NCBI RefSeq assembly: GCF_007743815.1
Contig: NZ_CP036265.1
Location: forward strand, 3,242,823-3,306,822
Reading direction: 5' to 3'
From: Alienimonas californiensis
Lineage (GTDB): Bacteria > Planctomycetota > Planctomycetia > Planctomycetales > Planctomycetaceae
Length of the DNA: 64,000 nucleotides
Shown: piece by piece, positions 29,819 to 38,332 of the stretch
How the letters are laid out: every line of letters starts with the position of its first letter
Position numbering within the stretch: position 1 is the stretch's first letter
The notes under the pieces: generated by a model
Databases searched by the model: none
Told to the model about the DNA's origin: nothing
What the model saw: the letters and a program-made list of their open reading frames with translations, nothing else
Made by a program: the position numbers and the translations under genes

Positions 29819-31249
29819 ATGGCGACGCGCTCAAACCGCCGCGACTTCCTGACCACGACCGCTGCCGGCGCCGCCAGCGCCAGCGCGGTCTGGCACGCTG
29901 TCGGCCCGTCTCCCGCCTGGGCTCGTCAGGCGACCGCCGATAGCCCGATGCAGCGGATCAACTTCGCCAGCATCGGCGTGGACGGCAAGGGCTCCAGCGA
30001 CTCCAAGGACGCCGCCGACAAAGCTCAGACCGTCGCCCTGTGCGACGTGGACGACCGCAAACTCCGCAAGAGCAAGGCCCGGCTCAGCGAGTTCGCCCCG
30101 GACGCCAAGACCTACGCCGACTTCCGGGAAATGTTCTCGGAGATGGGCGACAAGATCGACGCCGTCACCGTCTCCACCCCGGACCACACCCACGCTCCCG
30201 CCTCCGTGATGGCGATGGCGATGGGCAAACACTGCTTCACCCAGAAGCCCCTCACCTGGAGCATGCGGGAAGCCCGCGTCCTGCGGGAGCTGGCCGCCGA
30301 GAAGGGCGTCTGCACCCAGATGGGCAACCAGGGCACCGCGACGGACGGCCTGCGCGAGGGCGTCGAAGTGATCCGCAGCGGCGCACTCGGCGAGATCAAA
30401 GAGGTTCACGTCTGGACCAACCGCCCGGTGTGGGCCCAGGGCAACGGCCTGCCCAAGACCGACAGCGGCGAAGTGAAGACCGACAAGGTCCCGCCCTACC
30501 TCTCCTGGGACCTGTGGCTCGGCCCCGCGCCGTTCCGGCCGTTCACGGAGAACATCTACCATCCGTTCCAGTGGCGCGGCTGGCTGGACTTCGGCACCGG
30601 CGCCCTGGGCGACATGGCCTGTCACACGGCGAATATGGTCGTGATGGCCCTGGCCCTGTTCGACGCCGACACCGCCGTCGCGGAGCACAGCGGCATCGTC
30701 GAGGGTCAGTACCCCGGCAACAGCAAGATCACCTTCCAGTTCGCCGAACGCGAAGGCATGGACGGCAACACCGTCCCGTCGATGCCGCTCTACTGGTACG
30801 ACGGCGGCAACAAGCCGGACGCCGCCCTCCTGATGGGCGAGAAGATGGTGAACAGCGGCTCGCTGGTCGTCGGCACCGAGGGCAGCCTGTACAGCCCCAA
30901 CGACTACGGCGCCCAGTACACGCTGATCTCCAAGACCGCGGACAAGTACAAGGGCTACAAGCCGCCCGAGCGGACCCTGCCCCGCAGCCCCGGCCACTTC
31001 CAGGAGTTCGTGGACGCGATCAAGGCGGGCGATCCGAAGCTGGCGCTGTCCAACTTCGATTACGCCGCCCGCCTCACCGAGACTATCCTGCTGGGCAACG
31101 CCGCCCTGCGGGCCGGTCAGAAGGTGGAGTGGGACGCGGAGAAGATGGAGTTCACCAACCTGCCCGGCGAAGCCGGCGCCGGGCTGGTCGGCCGCGACTA
31201 CCGCGAGGGCTACACCATCGATCCGAAGGAAGCCGTCGCCAGCCTCTGA
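29819..31249 (+). CDS. Tat-exported Gfo/Idh/MocA family oxidoreductase
   Basis: 476 residues. A twin-arginine signal ([18 protein letters not shown]) precedes a Rossmann domain with [22 protein letters not shown] and the family Lys in CFTQKPLTW. The C-terminal alpha/beta domain contains [10 protein letters not shown]. The family oxidises or reduces sugars and related polyols with NAD(P), and exported planctomycete members carry a tightly bound cofactor; the substrate is not predictable. The ATG at 29819 starts just before the Tat motif; the upstream open frame is not part of the protein. It is divergent from glnE and followed by a strong hairpin terminator. Confidence 0.92.
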   Translation: MATRSNRRDFLTTTAAGAASASAVWHAVGPSPAWARQATADSPMQRINFASIGVDGKGSSDSKDAADKAQTVALCDVDDRKLRKSKARLSEFAPDAKTYADFREMFSEMGDKIDAVTVSTPDHTHAPASVMAMAMGKHCFTQKPLTWSMREARVLRELAAEKGVCTQMGNQGTATDGLREGVEVIRSGALGEIKEVHVWTNRPVWAQGNGLPKTDSGEVKTDKVPPYLSWDLWLGPAPFRPFTENIYHPFQWRGWLDFGTGALGDMACHTANMVVMALALFDADTAVAEHSGIVEGQYPGNSKITFQFAEREGMDGNTVPSMPLYWYDGGNKPDAALLMGEKMVNSGSLVVGTEGSLYSPNDYGAQYTLISKTADKYKGYKPPERTLPRSPGHFQEFVDAIKAGDPKLALSNFDYAARLTETILLGNAALRAGQKVEWDAEKMEFTNLPGEAGAGLVGRDYREGYTIDPKEAVASL

Positions 31250-31321
31250 GCGACGATCCGCCTCCGGGCGACGCCCCTTGCGGTCGGCGTCTGCTGACTG
31301 CTTCGGGTCCGAAGCGATTCC

Positions 31322-31353
31322 ACGCCCCCGCCGGTCTCCGGCGGGGGCGTTTT
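31322..31353 (+). terminator. Rho-independent terminator after the oxidoreductase gene
   Basis: Stem of 13 pairs, ACGCCCCCGCCGG with CCGGCGGGGGCGT, around a three-base TCT loop and followed by TTTT. It lies about 70 bases past the stop codon of the Tat oxidoreductase. This is the clearest intrinsic terminator in the window. Confidence 0.9.
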
Positions 31354-31836
31354 GCGTGGGGGCCGCCCGTTGGAGGGGAACCGGGAGGGGAATCGGGGCG
31401 GCCGGGCGGGGGGGCCGTAGCCCAGGAACGAGGGGAGCGCCGGGGCGGAGCCTCGCCGCGGCCGAACCGCGGGGACGAATCTGGGCCGACGGCGTTGCGA
31501 CAGCGAAAGCAGGAGAAGTTCACGAAACTGCGGCGACCGCGTCCGGCGGCCCTAATCGGAACCGAGACCGGGGTCCGTCCCGGTGAGGCGGGTCTTTCCG
31601 TCAAGAGGCCCAAATCAAAGTTTGACCGGCCCTCGGACCGCACTTAGCTTCAAGTCGTTCGGTCGTTCGTTCGCGAAGGACCGGGCGCCTGCCGCTCACA
31701 TTTCGCTTCCCATCCCATGAGGGGGTCCGAAGCGGGGCGGCGGAGATCGCAGCCGGGCCGACTGGCGGTCATTTCCCAATAATCCCCCCTCAGGTACGCC
31801 GCCACGGAGGCCGGCGCCCGAGCAGCGCCGGTTTCC
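31354..31836. other. Intergenic region with no supported gene
   Basis: About 480 bases between the terminator and the S41 protease gene. Open frames here lack codon bias and family similarity. The sequence is slightly less GC-rich near 31600-31720 (AATCAAAGTTTGACC; TTCGGTCGTTCGTTCGCG), which could house the protease promoter, but no convincing -35/-10 pair is visible. Confidence 0.5.
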
Positions 31837-33741
31837 ATGATCCACGTTCCCCGCAACACGTGTCGTTCGCCTGCCGCCCGCGCCCTCTCGGTGCGTGCCG
31901 TGGTCGCAGCGGTCGCCGTCGGGGGGGGCCTGCTGTTCGCCCCGCCCGCCGGTTCGCCGCTCGGCCCGGTTGTCGCGAACGCCGCCCCCGGTTCGTTCAC
32001 CGACGCCGCCGAGTTGGCGGACGCCGTCGCCGACGGCCGCAACCTGGAGCGGGCTCGCAAGTGGGCCGAGGCGATCCGGCACTACGACGCCGCCCTCGAA
32101 CGCTTCGCCCCGGATCACGAGGCCCCCGGCGCCGAGCCGCTGCCCGAGCCGATCCGCGCCCTGCAGTACGGCCTGCGGCGCAGCAAGATTCACCACGGCA
32201 TTCACCGCCGCTACGCCGACCCGAGCTACACCGAGCAGCTGCTGTCGCGTTCGCCGGAGTCGGCGCTGGACCTCTACGAAACCGTCCTGGGCCAGATTCG
32301 CCGGAACTACGTCGAACCGATCGGCGCCACCAGCCTCGTCGCCCACGGCACCGAGAGTCTGTACCTGGCCCTGTCGGACCGAAAGTTCCTGGGCCGCAAC
32401 CTGCCCGCTCACGGCGCCGACGACGGCAGCGCCGAGGCCGCCGTGGAGCGCTTCCGGGCCGTGCTGCGGACCGAGTTCTGGAACGCCCCGATCCGGGCGG
32501 AGGACGAACGCCGGACCGTCGCCCGGGCCGCCCGACTGGGCCGGGAACTGTGCGGGCTGAGCGAGACGGCGACGATCTTCGAATACCTCGCCGGGGCCAC
32601 CAACGCCCTGGACGACTACAGCGCCTTCCTGTCGCCCGAGGGTCTGGCCTCCCTGTACGGCAACATCGAGGGGAACTTCGTGGGCATCGGCATCGAGATC
32701 GAAGCCGAACCCGGCCGCGGCCAGTTCCTCCGCAAGATTCTGCCCGGCAGCCCCGCGGAAGAGGGCGGCGCCAAGGCCGGCGAGTATGTCTCCGCGATCG
32801 GCGGCACGGACTGCCGCGACCTCAGCACCGACGAGGCCGCCAAGCTGCTGCGGGGGCCGGAGTTCAGTGCCGTGGAACTGGAGATCACCGACGCCCGCGG
32901 CGTCGCCCGCACCGGCCGCTTCGTCCGCCGGACGGTCGAAGTCGCCAGCGTGGAGCGGGCGGAGATGGTCGAGCCCGGCATCGGCTACATCCGCATGGGC
33001 GGCTTCCAGGAAACCACCGCTCGCGAGATGGCCGACGCCGTCAATCAGCTGCGGCGGCAGGGCATGACGAAGCTGATCTGGGACCTCCGCGGCAACCCCG
33101 GCGGCCTGTTGGACGCCGCGGTCGACGTTCTCGACCTGTTCGTCGAGGAAGGCACGCTGGTCAGCACCCGCGGCCCGGCCGGCGGACAGACGCAGACTTA
33201 CCGGGCCCGCCGGGCCGGCACGCTGGCCGCCCGCGACCTGGAACTCGTGCTGCTGGTCGACGGCGACAGCGCCAGCGCCAGCGAGATCGTCGCCGGCTGC
33301 CTGCGGGACCACCGCCGGGGGACGATCGTCGGCCGCACGACCTACGGCAAATGGAGCGTTCAAAGCATCGTCGACCTGGGCGACGCCCCCCGCGCCGGTT
33401 GGGCCGCCGCGGCCGCCGGCAGCCGCGGCAGCGGGTTGAAGCTGACGACCGCCCGGTTCTACTCGCCGGACGGCCGCAACTACGCCGGGATCGGCCTGAA
33501 CCCGGACGTGCCCGCCCCGGAGTATGCCGACGACGCCCAGGAGCCCGAGCCGACGGAGGCCCCGGAGGACCTGTTCGCCGCCGCCGACCCGGCCGCCGGG
33601 ATCGCCGGGGACCGCACCGCCGGTTACCGCCCCGGCCGCGTGGCCCGGGCCGCCGACGGCCCCCGCGTCCCGCAGACGAGCCTCCCCCTCAACGAGCAGC
33701 CCGACGTGCAGGCCGCCCTCAAGCTGCTGCGGCGCCGGTGA
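31837..33741 (+). CDS. S41 family carboxy-terminal processing protease (CtpA-like), exported
   Basis: 634 residues. Signal peptide (VRAVVAAVAVGGGLLFAPPA) ending near residue 50, then a TPR-like helical stretch (ERARKWAEAIRHYDAALERF) and a helical region. A PDZ domain follows (GNFVGIGIEIEAE, LPGSPAEEGGAKAGEYVSAI, about 280-350), then the S41 catalytic core. The core has WDLRGNPGGLLD, the nucleophile Ser in DGDSASASEIVAG and the general-base Lys in TYGKWSVQS. Such proteases trim C-termini of envelope proteins. The C-terminal 80 residues are an acidic, Pro-rich tail. The N-terminal addition makes it longer than typical CtpA (about 400-450). Confidence 0.93.
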   Translation: MIHVPRNTCRSPAARALSVRAVVAAVAVGGGLLFAPPAGSPLGPVVANAAPGSFTDAAELADAVADGRNLERARKWAEAIRHYDAALERFAPDHEAPGAEPLPEPIRALQYGLRRSKIHHGIHRRYADPSYTEQLLSRSPESALDLYETVLGQIRRNYVEPIGATSLVAHGTESLYLALSDRKFLGRNLPAHGADDGSAEAAVERFRAVLRTEFWNAPIRAEDERRTVARAARLGRELCGLSETATIFEYLAGATNALDDYSAFLSPEGLASLYGNIEGNFVGIGIEIEAEPGRGQFLRKILPGSPAEEGGAKAGEYVSAIGGTDCRDLSTDEAAKLLRGPEFSAVELEITDARGVARTGRFVRRTVEVASVERAEMVEPGIGYIRMGGFQETTAREMADAVNQLRRQGMTKLIWDLRGNPGGLLDAAVDVLDLFVEEGTLVSTRGPAGGQTQTYRARRAGTLAARDLELVLLVDGDSASASEIVAGCLRDHRRGTIVGRTTYGKWSVQSIVDLGDAPRAGWAAAAAGSRGSGLKLTTARFYSPDGRNYAGIGLNPDVPAPEYADDAQEPEPTEAPEDLFAAADPAAGIAGDRTAGYRPGRVARAADGPRVPQTSLPLNEQPDVQAALKLLRRR

Positions 33742-33771
33742 GTTCCGACGGGGTCCTTTGATCGTCCTTTA

Positions 33772-33804
33772 CGAAGGGCCGCTCCCCCGGGGGGCGGCCC
33801 TTCG
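33772..33804 (+). terminator. Hairpin terminator after the S41 protease gene
   Basis: Stem CGAAGGGCCGC with GCGGCCCTTCG, extended inward by C/G pairs, 30 bases past the protease stop codon. It is followed only by a mixed TTCGTTCGTT tract, so termination may be partial. Confidence 0.7.
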
Positions 33805-33849
33805 TTCGTTCAGTCGGCCACAGGCGCTTTCGAAACCTTCCCTCACACC

Positions 33850-33931
33850 AACCCGAAGCGTCAGCGAGGGCGTCTGGCACAGCCTGACGAGGCGACTTTC
33901 CGCGCGGAAGCCCTCGCTGACGCTTCGGGTT
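33850..33931. repeat. Inverted repeat pair of the GAAGCGTCAGCGAGGG type
   Basis: Two perfect 21-base copies in opposite orientation, at 33850-33870 (AACCCGAAGCGTCAGCGAGG then G) and 33911-33931, separated by 40 bases. The core CGAAGCG-CAGCGAGGG resembles the REP core GAAGCGCAAGCGAGGG near 61471-62516, so the two repeat types may share an origin. The pair sits in the gap before a small membrane protein gene. Confidence 0.9.
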
Positions 33932-33981
33932 ACTGTTGGGCCAGCTTCAACGCTGCCCGACCCCGTTTCGGAAGAGTGCCG

Positions 33982-34611
33982 ATGCCCGCCGCGAAGAGCC
34001 GCCGCACGTTATTCGTCTGCGGCATACTGGTCGCGGCGGTCGCCCTCGCCGGGTGGGCATGGCACTGGGCGAACGAGCAGGCCCGCCGTGCGGGTGCGAA
34101 CTGGGACGCCCGCCGAAACTACGCGGAGGCCGTGTTCAAGCACTACCAAGGCCATTCCCTCTGGAAAGACAACGCGGCGCTGCGGGACCGGTACGGCCAC
34201 CCGCCCGGCGGCGGGAGCGGTTCCGCCAGCGGGCGGTGGGAGCGTTTGGGGACATGGCACCTGCAAGGCCACAGCGACCTGATGGTCCGCAGCGACGACC
34301 CGCGGCTGCCCACGGAGATCGTCAAGACGTGGGCCGAAATCTGCCGCGAGATGGAGTTGTTCGTCGGCCCGCAAGCCTCGCACGCGGCGGACGGGACTGC
34401 CCTGCTGGCGAGCCAGGAAGGCTGGGTCGAACTGTGCGCCCTCTGGCTAGAGGACGATCCGAGGAACTACGGCGACCCGTCCGACCCGTCGTTCCTGCGG
34501 ATGCTGCGGATCGACTACGACGTCTGCCTCGACCCCAGCAGGCCACCGACGGCGGCTCAGGACCGCGACCGGCTCACCTGGGTGACCTGGACGGGCGATT
34601 CGCGGAGGTGA
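33982..34611 (+). CDS. Small single-pass membrane protein, unknown function
   Basis: 209 residues from ATG 33982. An N-terminal transmembrane or uncleaved signal segment (TLFVCGILVAAVALAGWAW) is followed by a soluble domain. That domain contains many Trp residues and paired short motifs (LWKDNAALRDRYGHPPGGG, WERLGTWHLQG, LPTEIVKTWAEICREMELF). No domain recognised. It lies between a palindromic repeat pair and an AAA+ ATPase gene with its own spacing, so it is probably transcribed alone. Confidence 0.65.
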   Translation: MPAAKSRRTLFVCGILVAAVALAGWAWHWANEQARRAGANWDARRNYAEAVFKHYQGHSLWKDNAALRDRYGHPPGGGSGSASGRWERLGTWHLQGHSDLMVRSDDPRLPTEIVKTWAEICREMELFVGPQASHAADGTALLASQEGWVELCALWLEDDPRNYGDPSDPSFLRMLRIDYDVCLDPSRPPTAAQDRDRLTWVTWTGDSRR

Positions 34612-34674
34612 CCGGGACACACCCTGCCGGCCGACGCCGCTAAGCTGCGGCCCCGTCCCGGCCGAGGCCCCCCC

Positions 34675-36522
34675 GTGTCCGCACCCGTTCCCGCGTTCTT
34701 TTCCGACCTGGCCCGGCTGCTCAACAGCGGACAGACCCGGGCGGTGGTGCTGTCCGGGAACGTCCACGACCTGTTTCCCGCGGCTCGGGCGGCCCGGCAG
34801 ATCGGCGGGGCGGGCGAGACCGCCTTCGTGCCGCTGGTCCCGTTCCTGCTGGAACGCACGGAGACTGCCGGGCTGATCCGCCTGGTTTACGAGTTGAACG
34901 GCCCGGTGCGGGTCGGCGAGGCGGATCGGGCGGCGCTGAAGGACGCCTGGATCCGCTGGAAGGCCGGGGCCGACGCCGACACCCTGCTGCTCCGCGGCCT
35001 CGGCCAGCGGGGGGAGAACGAGGCGGACAAACTCGGCCGGGAGTTCGATTCCCTCATGCACGAAGCGATCGGCCGGCCGACGCAGGCGCTGGAGTTCCTC
35101 CGCCAACTGACGATTTGCAGCCGCGAGGCCCTGAGCGGTTCGCTGCTGATCCTGATCGAAGCGGCGGACGTGCTGCTCCCCGCCGGGCAGGGCGGGGTGA
35201 GCGGGTTGCCGGCCGATCAATTGCGGCGGGTGGCGATCGTGGAGGACTGGTTCTGCGACCCGGACTTTATTGAGGGCGGCGACAGCGTCGTGTTGATCGC
35301 CGACAGCCGCTCCGCGGTGCACCCCCGCGTCGGCCGGTTGCCGCAGGTGCTCGGCGTGGAGGTTCCCGCCCCCGGCGTGCGATTGCGGCTGGAATATATT
35401 CAGGAGTTCCTCAAGGACGCCGGCCGCCCCGTCCGCCTTTGGGCCGGCGAGGAGACGGGGCCGCAAAGCCTGGCGGAGTTCACCGCCGGCCTGAACCTGC
35501 ACGCCCTCCGCCAATTATTGGCCGGCGCCGCCCACAGCGGGGAACCGCTCACGCCGGCGGGCGTGATCGGCAAGGTGGAGGAGTTCATTCGGGCGCAGCT
35601 CGGTGAGGACGTGATCGAATTCAAAAAGCCGGAGCACTCGCTGGAAGACGTGGTCGGATTCGCCGACCTCAAGGCCTTCCTCAGGACCGAATTAATCCCC
35701 CGCTTTCAGGCCAGCGGCGAAGCCGCCCTGCCGGGGGCCGCGGTCGCCGGGGCGATCGGCAGCGGTAAGACCTTTTTGATGGAGGCGGTCGCCGCGGAGC
35801 TCGACCTGCCCGTGCTGGTGTTGAAGAACGTGCGCAGCCAGTGGTTCGGGCAGACGGACGTGGTCTTCGAGCGCCTCCGCAGCGTGCTGGAAGCCCTGCA
35901 GAAGGCCGTCATCTTCGTAGACGAGGCCGACACCCAGTTCGGCGGCGTCGGCAGCGGCACCCACGAAACGGAACGCCGCCTGACCGGCAAGGTGCAGGCG
36001 ATGATGAGCGATCCCAAGCTCCGCGGCCGCATCCTCTGGTTATTAATGACGGCCCGCATTCACCTCCTCAGCCCCGATATCCGCCGCCCTGGCCGCGTGG
36101 GCGACCTGATTATTCCCGTCCTCGATCCGACCGGCGCGGACCGAAAGGACTTTATCCGTTGGGTCGTGAAGCCGGCCCTGGGCGGCGGGGCGAACGACGA
36201 ACTGGTCAGCCGCCTCGACGCGGAACTGGCCCCGACCACCAGCGCCGCCGCGTTCGCCAGCCTGCGCAGCGATCTGAAGGCCCGCCGGGCGATGGCGTCG
36301 GAGGGACGGGCGCCGGGGGAGGCGCTGAGCGACGAAGCCGTCTTCGCCGTCGTTCGCGATCGCCTGCCGCCGGCCATTCAACAGACGCGTCGCTATCAGG
36401 AGTTGCAGGCCCTCGTGAACTGCACCCGCCGCAGTTTACTGCCGGACCCGAACGTCACCGCGGAGCAGCGGGCCGAATGGGAACTTGAACTGCGCGCCCT
36501 GGAACGGCTGGGCATCGCCTGA
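34675..36522 (+). CDS. AAA+ ATPase of unknown role
   Basis: 615 residues from GTG. An N-terminal domain of about 300 residues (RAVVLSGNVHDLFP, GSLLILIEAADVLLP) looks like a degenerate ATPase-like fold. A complete AAA+ module follows, with Walker A GAIGSGKTFL (about 360), a pore-like RSQWFGQTD, Walker B AVIFVDEADTQF (about 416) and an arginine-finger region RRPGRVGD. The two-part build with an inactive first half recalls Ycf46-type ATPases, but the match is only partial. Probably a cytoplasmic remodelling ATPase; partners unknown. Confidence 0.8.
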   Translation: MSAPVPAFFSDLARLLNSGQTRAVVLSGNVHDLFPAARAARQIGGAGETAFVPLVPFLLERTETAGLIRLVYELNGPVRVGEADRAALKDAWIRWKAGADADTLLLRGLGQRGENEADKLGREFDSLMHEAIGRPTQALEFLRQLTICSREALSGSLLILIEAADVLLPAGQGGVSGLPADQLRRVAIVEDWFCDPDFIEGGDSVVLIADSRSAVHPRVGRLPQVLGVEVPAPGVRLRLEYIQEFLKDAGRPVRLWAGEETGPQSLAEFTAGLNLHALRQLLAGAAHSGEPLTPAGVIGKVEEFIRAQLGEDVIEFKKPEHSLEDVVGFADLKAFLRTELIPRFQASGEAALPGAAVAGAIGSGKTFLMEAVAAELDLPVLVLKNVRSQWFGQTDVVFERLRSVLEALQKAVIFVDEADTQFGGVGSGTHETERRLTGKVQAMMSDPKLRGRILWLLMTARIHLLSPDIRRPGRVGDLIIPVLDPTGADRKDFIRWVVKPALGGGANDELVSRLDAELAPTTSAAAFASLRSDLKARRAMASEGRAPGEALSDEAVFAVVRDRLPPAIQQTRRYQELQALVNCTRRSLLPDPNVTAEQRAEWELELRALERLGIA

Positions 36523-36565
36523 GCGCCGGCCGGCCCCGGCGGCGTTGCCTCCGCGGAGTCTCATC

Positions 36566-36865
36566 ATGATCTGCCCCCATTGCGGCGAACGGTTCCCCGC
36601 CAACTGGCAGGTCGACTGCGCCCCCGGCGGACAGGAATCGCCCGGCACGTTCCTCATCGTCGGCGCCGTCGTGGCCCTGATCTCCGCGGCGCTGACGGCC
36701 GCGGCGTGGCGGCTCGACTGGTTCCCGCTGCAGGTCGCCGGGCCGGCGTTGATGCTGGGGGCGCTGTTCGCCTGGTCGCAGGCGCCGATCGCTTGGCTGG
36801 ACTGCCGCAAATCGGGCTGCCCCGCGTGCCGCCGACCGGTGCGGGTTTATCTCTGGTCGCGGTAG
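36566..36865 (+). CDS. Small zinc-ribbon membrane protein
   Basis: 99 residues. N-terminal CPHCGERF and C-terminal CPACRRP are the two halves of a zinc-ribbon-like Cys4 site, separated by two hydrophobic segments (FLIVGAVVALISAALTAAAW and VAGPALMLGALFAW). The start ATG 36566 places the CPHC pair at residues 3-6. It is 44 bases after the AAA+ gene and may be cotranscribed. Function unknown. Confidence 0.65.
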   Translation: MICPHCGERFPANWQVDCAPGGQESPGTFLIVGAVVALISAALTAAAWRLDWFPLQVAGPALMLGALFAWSQAPIAWLDCRKSGCPACRRPVRVYLWSR

Positions 36866-36905
36866 GCTGGCGGACCCGAATCGTCTCCCGCCGTGTGCTG
36901 TCGTG

Positions 36906-38252
36906 ATGAACGCCGTTCTCGCTCCGCTGCTCGCCGTCACGCTCGGCTGGGCAGGCGCCGATTATGAAGTCGGCCCCGGCCGGGCCCTTGCGGAACTCGA
37001 TCAGGTCCCGTGGGAGGCGTTGGAAGCGGGAGACGTGGTGACGATCCACGCCCGGCCGGAGCCGTACCGGGCGAAGTTCGTGCTGTGCGTGCGGGGGACG
37101 CAGGAGAAACCGATCGTCGTCCGCGGCGTACGGGACGCGGAGGGGAGCCGCCCGATCATCGACGGCCGCGACGCCGTCGCCCGCTCCGAACTCAATTATT
37201 GGAACGAGGCCCGCGGCGTCGTCAAAATCGGCGGGGCGAACAAACCGGCGGACCTCACGCCCGCCCACATCCGCCTGGAGGGTCTGGAAATCCGCGGCGG
37301 CCGGCAACCGCATCAATTCGAAGGCCGCGACGGACTTGCCGCCTATGCGGTGAACGCCGCCGCGGTGTTCGTCGAAAAGGGGGCGCAGATCACCCTCCGC
37401 GATTGCGCCCTGCGGGACAGCGGCAACGGCCTGTTCGTCGCCGGGGAGAGCCGCGACGTGCGAATTGAAGCATGCGAGATCGACGGCAACGGCAACCCTG
37501 GCAGCACGCAGGAGCACAACGCCTACACCGAGGCCCTCGGCATGGTTTACGAGGGCAACGCCTTCGGCCCGCTGCGGGAGGGGGCGCTGGGCAGCAACCT
37601 GAAGGACCGCTCCGCCGGATTGATCGTCCGCGGGAACCGCATCGAGGGCGGCAATCGGCAGCTCGACCTGGTCGACGCCGGTAACTCGAACATCTCCGCT
37701 CATCCGTCTTATCGAACGACGGAGGTCGTCGGCAACCTGCTGATCGAACCCGCCGACGCCGGAAATAATCAGATCGTGCACCACGGCGGCGACTCGAACC
37801 ACTATGAAAACTATCGGCCGGGCGGGCTGCGGTTTGAATATAACACCGTCGTCACCCGCCGCCCCGGAATCACGACGCTGCTGTTCCTCTCCTCGCCGGA
37901 GGGTGCCGCGACGGTGCGGGGCAACGTCGTCGTCGCGCCGGAGGGCGGGCGGCCGGTCGTGCTGACGGGACCGGGGCGGGTCGAACTGGGCGTGAACTGG
38001 TTCGCCCGCCGTTGGGAACCGGGCGCCCCGGTGCGGGTGACGGGCGGGGAGAACGTGCTCAGCGGCCGCGATCCGGGCCTCGTCGCGGGCGGTTTCGCCC
38101 CGGCGGACGGCTCCCCGCTGATCGACGCCGGCCCGGCGAACGTCGCCCCGCCGACGGTCCAGTTCGCCCCGCCGCTCGGCGTCACGTCGCGGCAGGACGC
38201 CGGGCCGCCGGACCTCGGGGCCCTTCCGCGGGGGGCGAAGTCGACGGAGTGA
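36906..38252 (+). CDS. Exported right-handed parallel beta-helix protein
   Basis: 448 residues with a short signal peptide (MNAVLAPLLAVTLGWAGA). The body shows repeated beta-helix rungs (IRLEGLEIRGG, ITLRDCALRDSGNGLFV, VRIEACEIDGNG, LIVRGNRIEGG, VVGNLLIEP), as in polysaccharide lyases and carbohydrate epimerases. Asn ladders and an HHGGDSNHYENY segment could form a substrate site. An in-frame GTG three bases upstream is a less likely start. The protein probably binds or cleaves an extracellular polysaccharide; the catalytic residues are not identified. Confidence 0.82.
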   Translation: MNAVLAPLLAVTLGWAGADYEVGPGRALAELDQVPWEALEAGDVVTIHARPEPYRAKFVLCVRGTQEKPIVVRGVRDAEGSRPIIDGRDAVARSELNYWNEARGVVKIGGANKPADLTPAHIRLEGLEIRGGRQPHQFEGRDGLAAYAVNAAAVFVEKGAQITLRDCALRDSGNGLFVAGESRDVRIEACEIDGNGNPGSTQEHNAYTEALGMVYEGNAFGPLREGALGSNLKDRSAGLIVRGNRIEGGNRQLDLVDAGNSNISAHPSYRTTEVVGNLLIEPADAGNNQIVHHGGDSNHYENYRPGGLRFEYNTVVTRRPGITTLLFLSSPEGAATVRGNVVVAPEGGRPVVLTGPGRVELGVNWFARRWEPGAPVRVTGGENVLSGRDPGLVAGGFAPADGSPLIDAGPANVAPPTVQFAPPLGVTSRQDAGPPDLGALPRGAKSTE

Positions 38253-38332
38253 GCGGCGCTCGACAGGCTGCGGGAACTTTCGCGGCGCCCGCGGCGTCCG
38301 CGGTCGTCCCCTCCCTCACGAAAGGCGCCGTC

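Noticed and set aside
31278..31647. Short open frames after the Tat oxidoreductase
   Set aside because: They contain the terminator hairpin and have no codon bias or similarity to known proteins.
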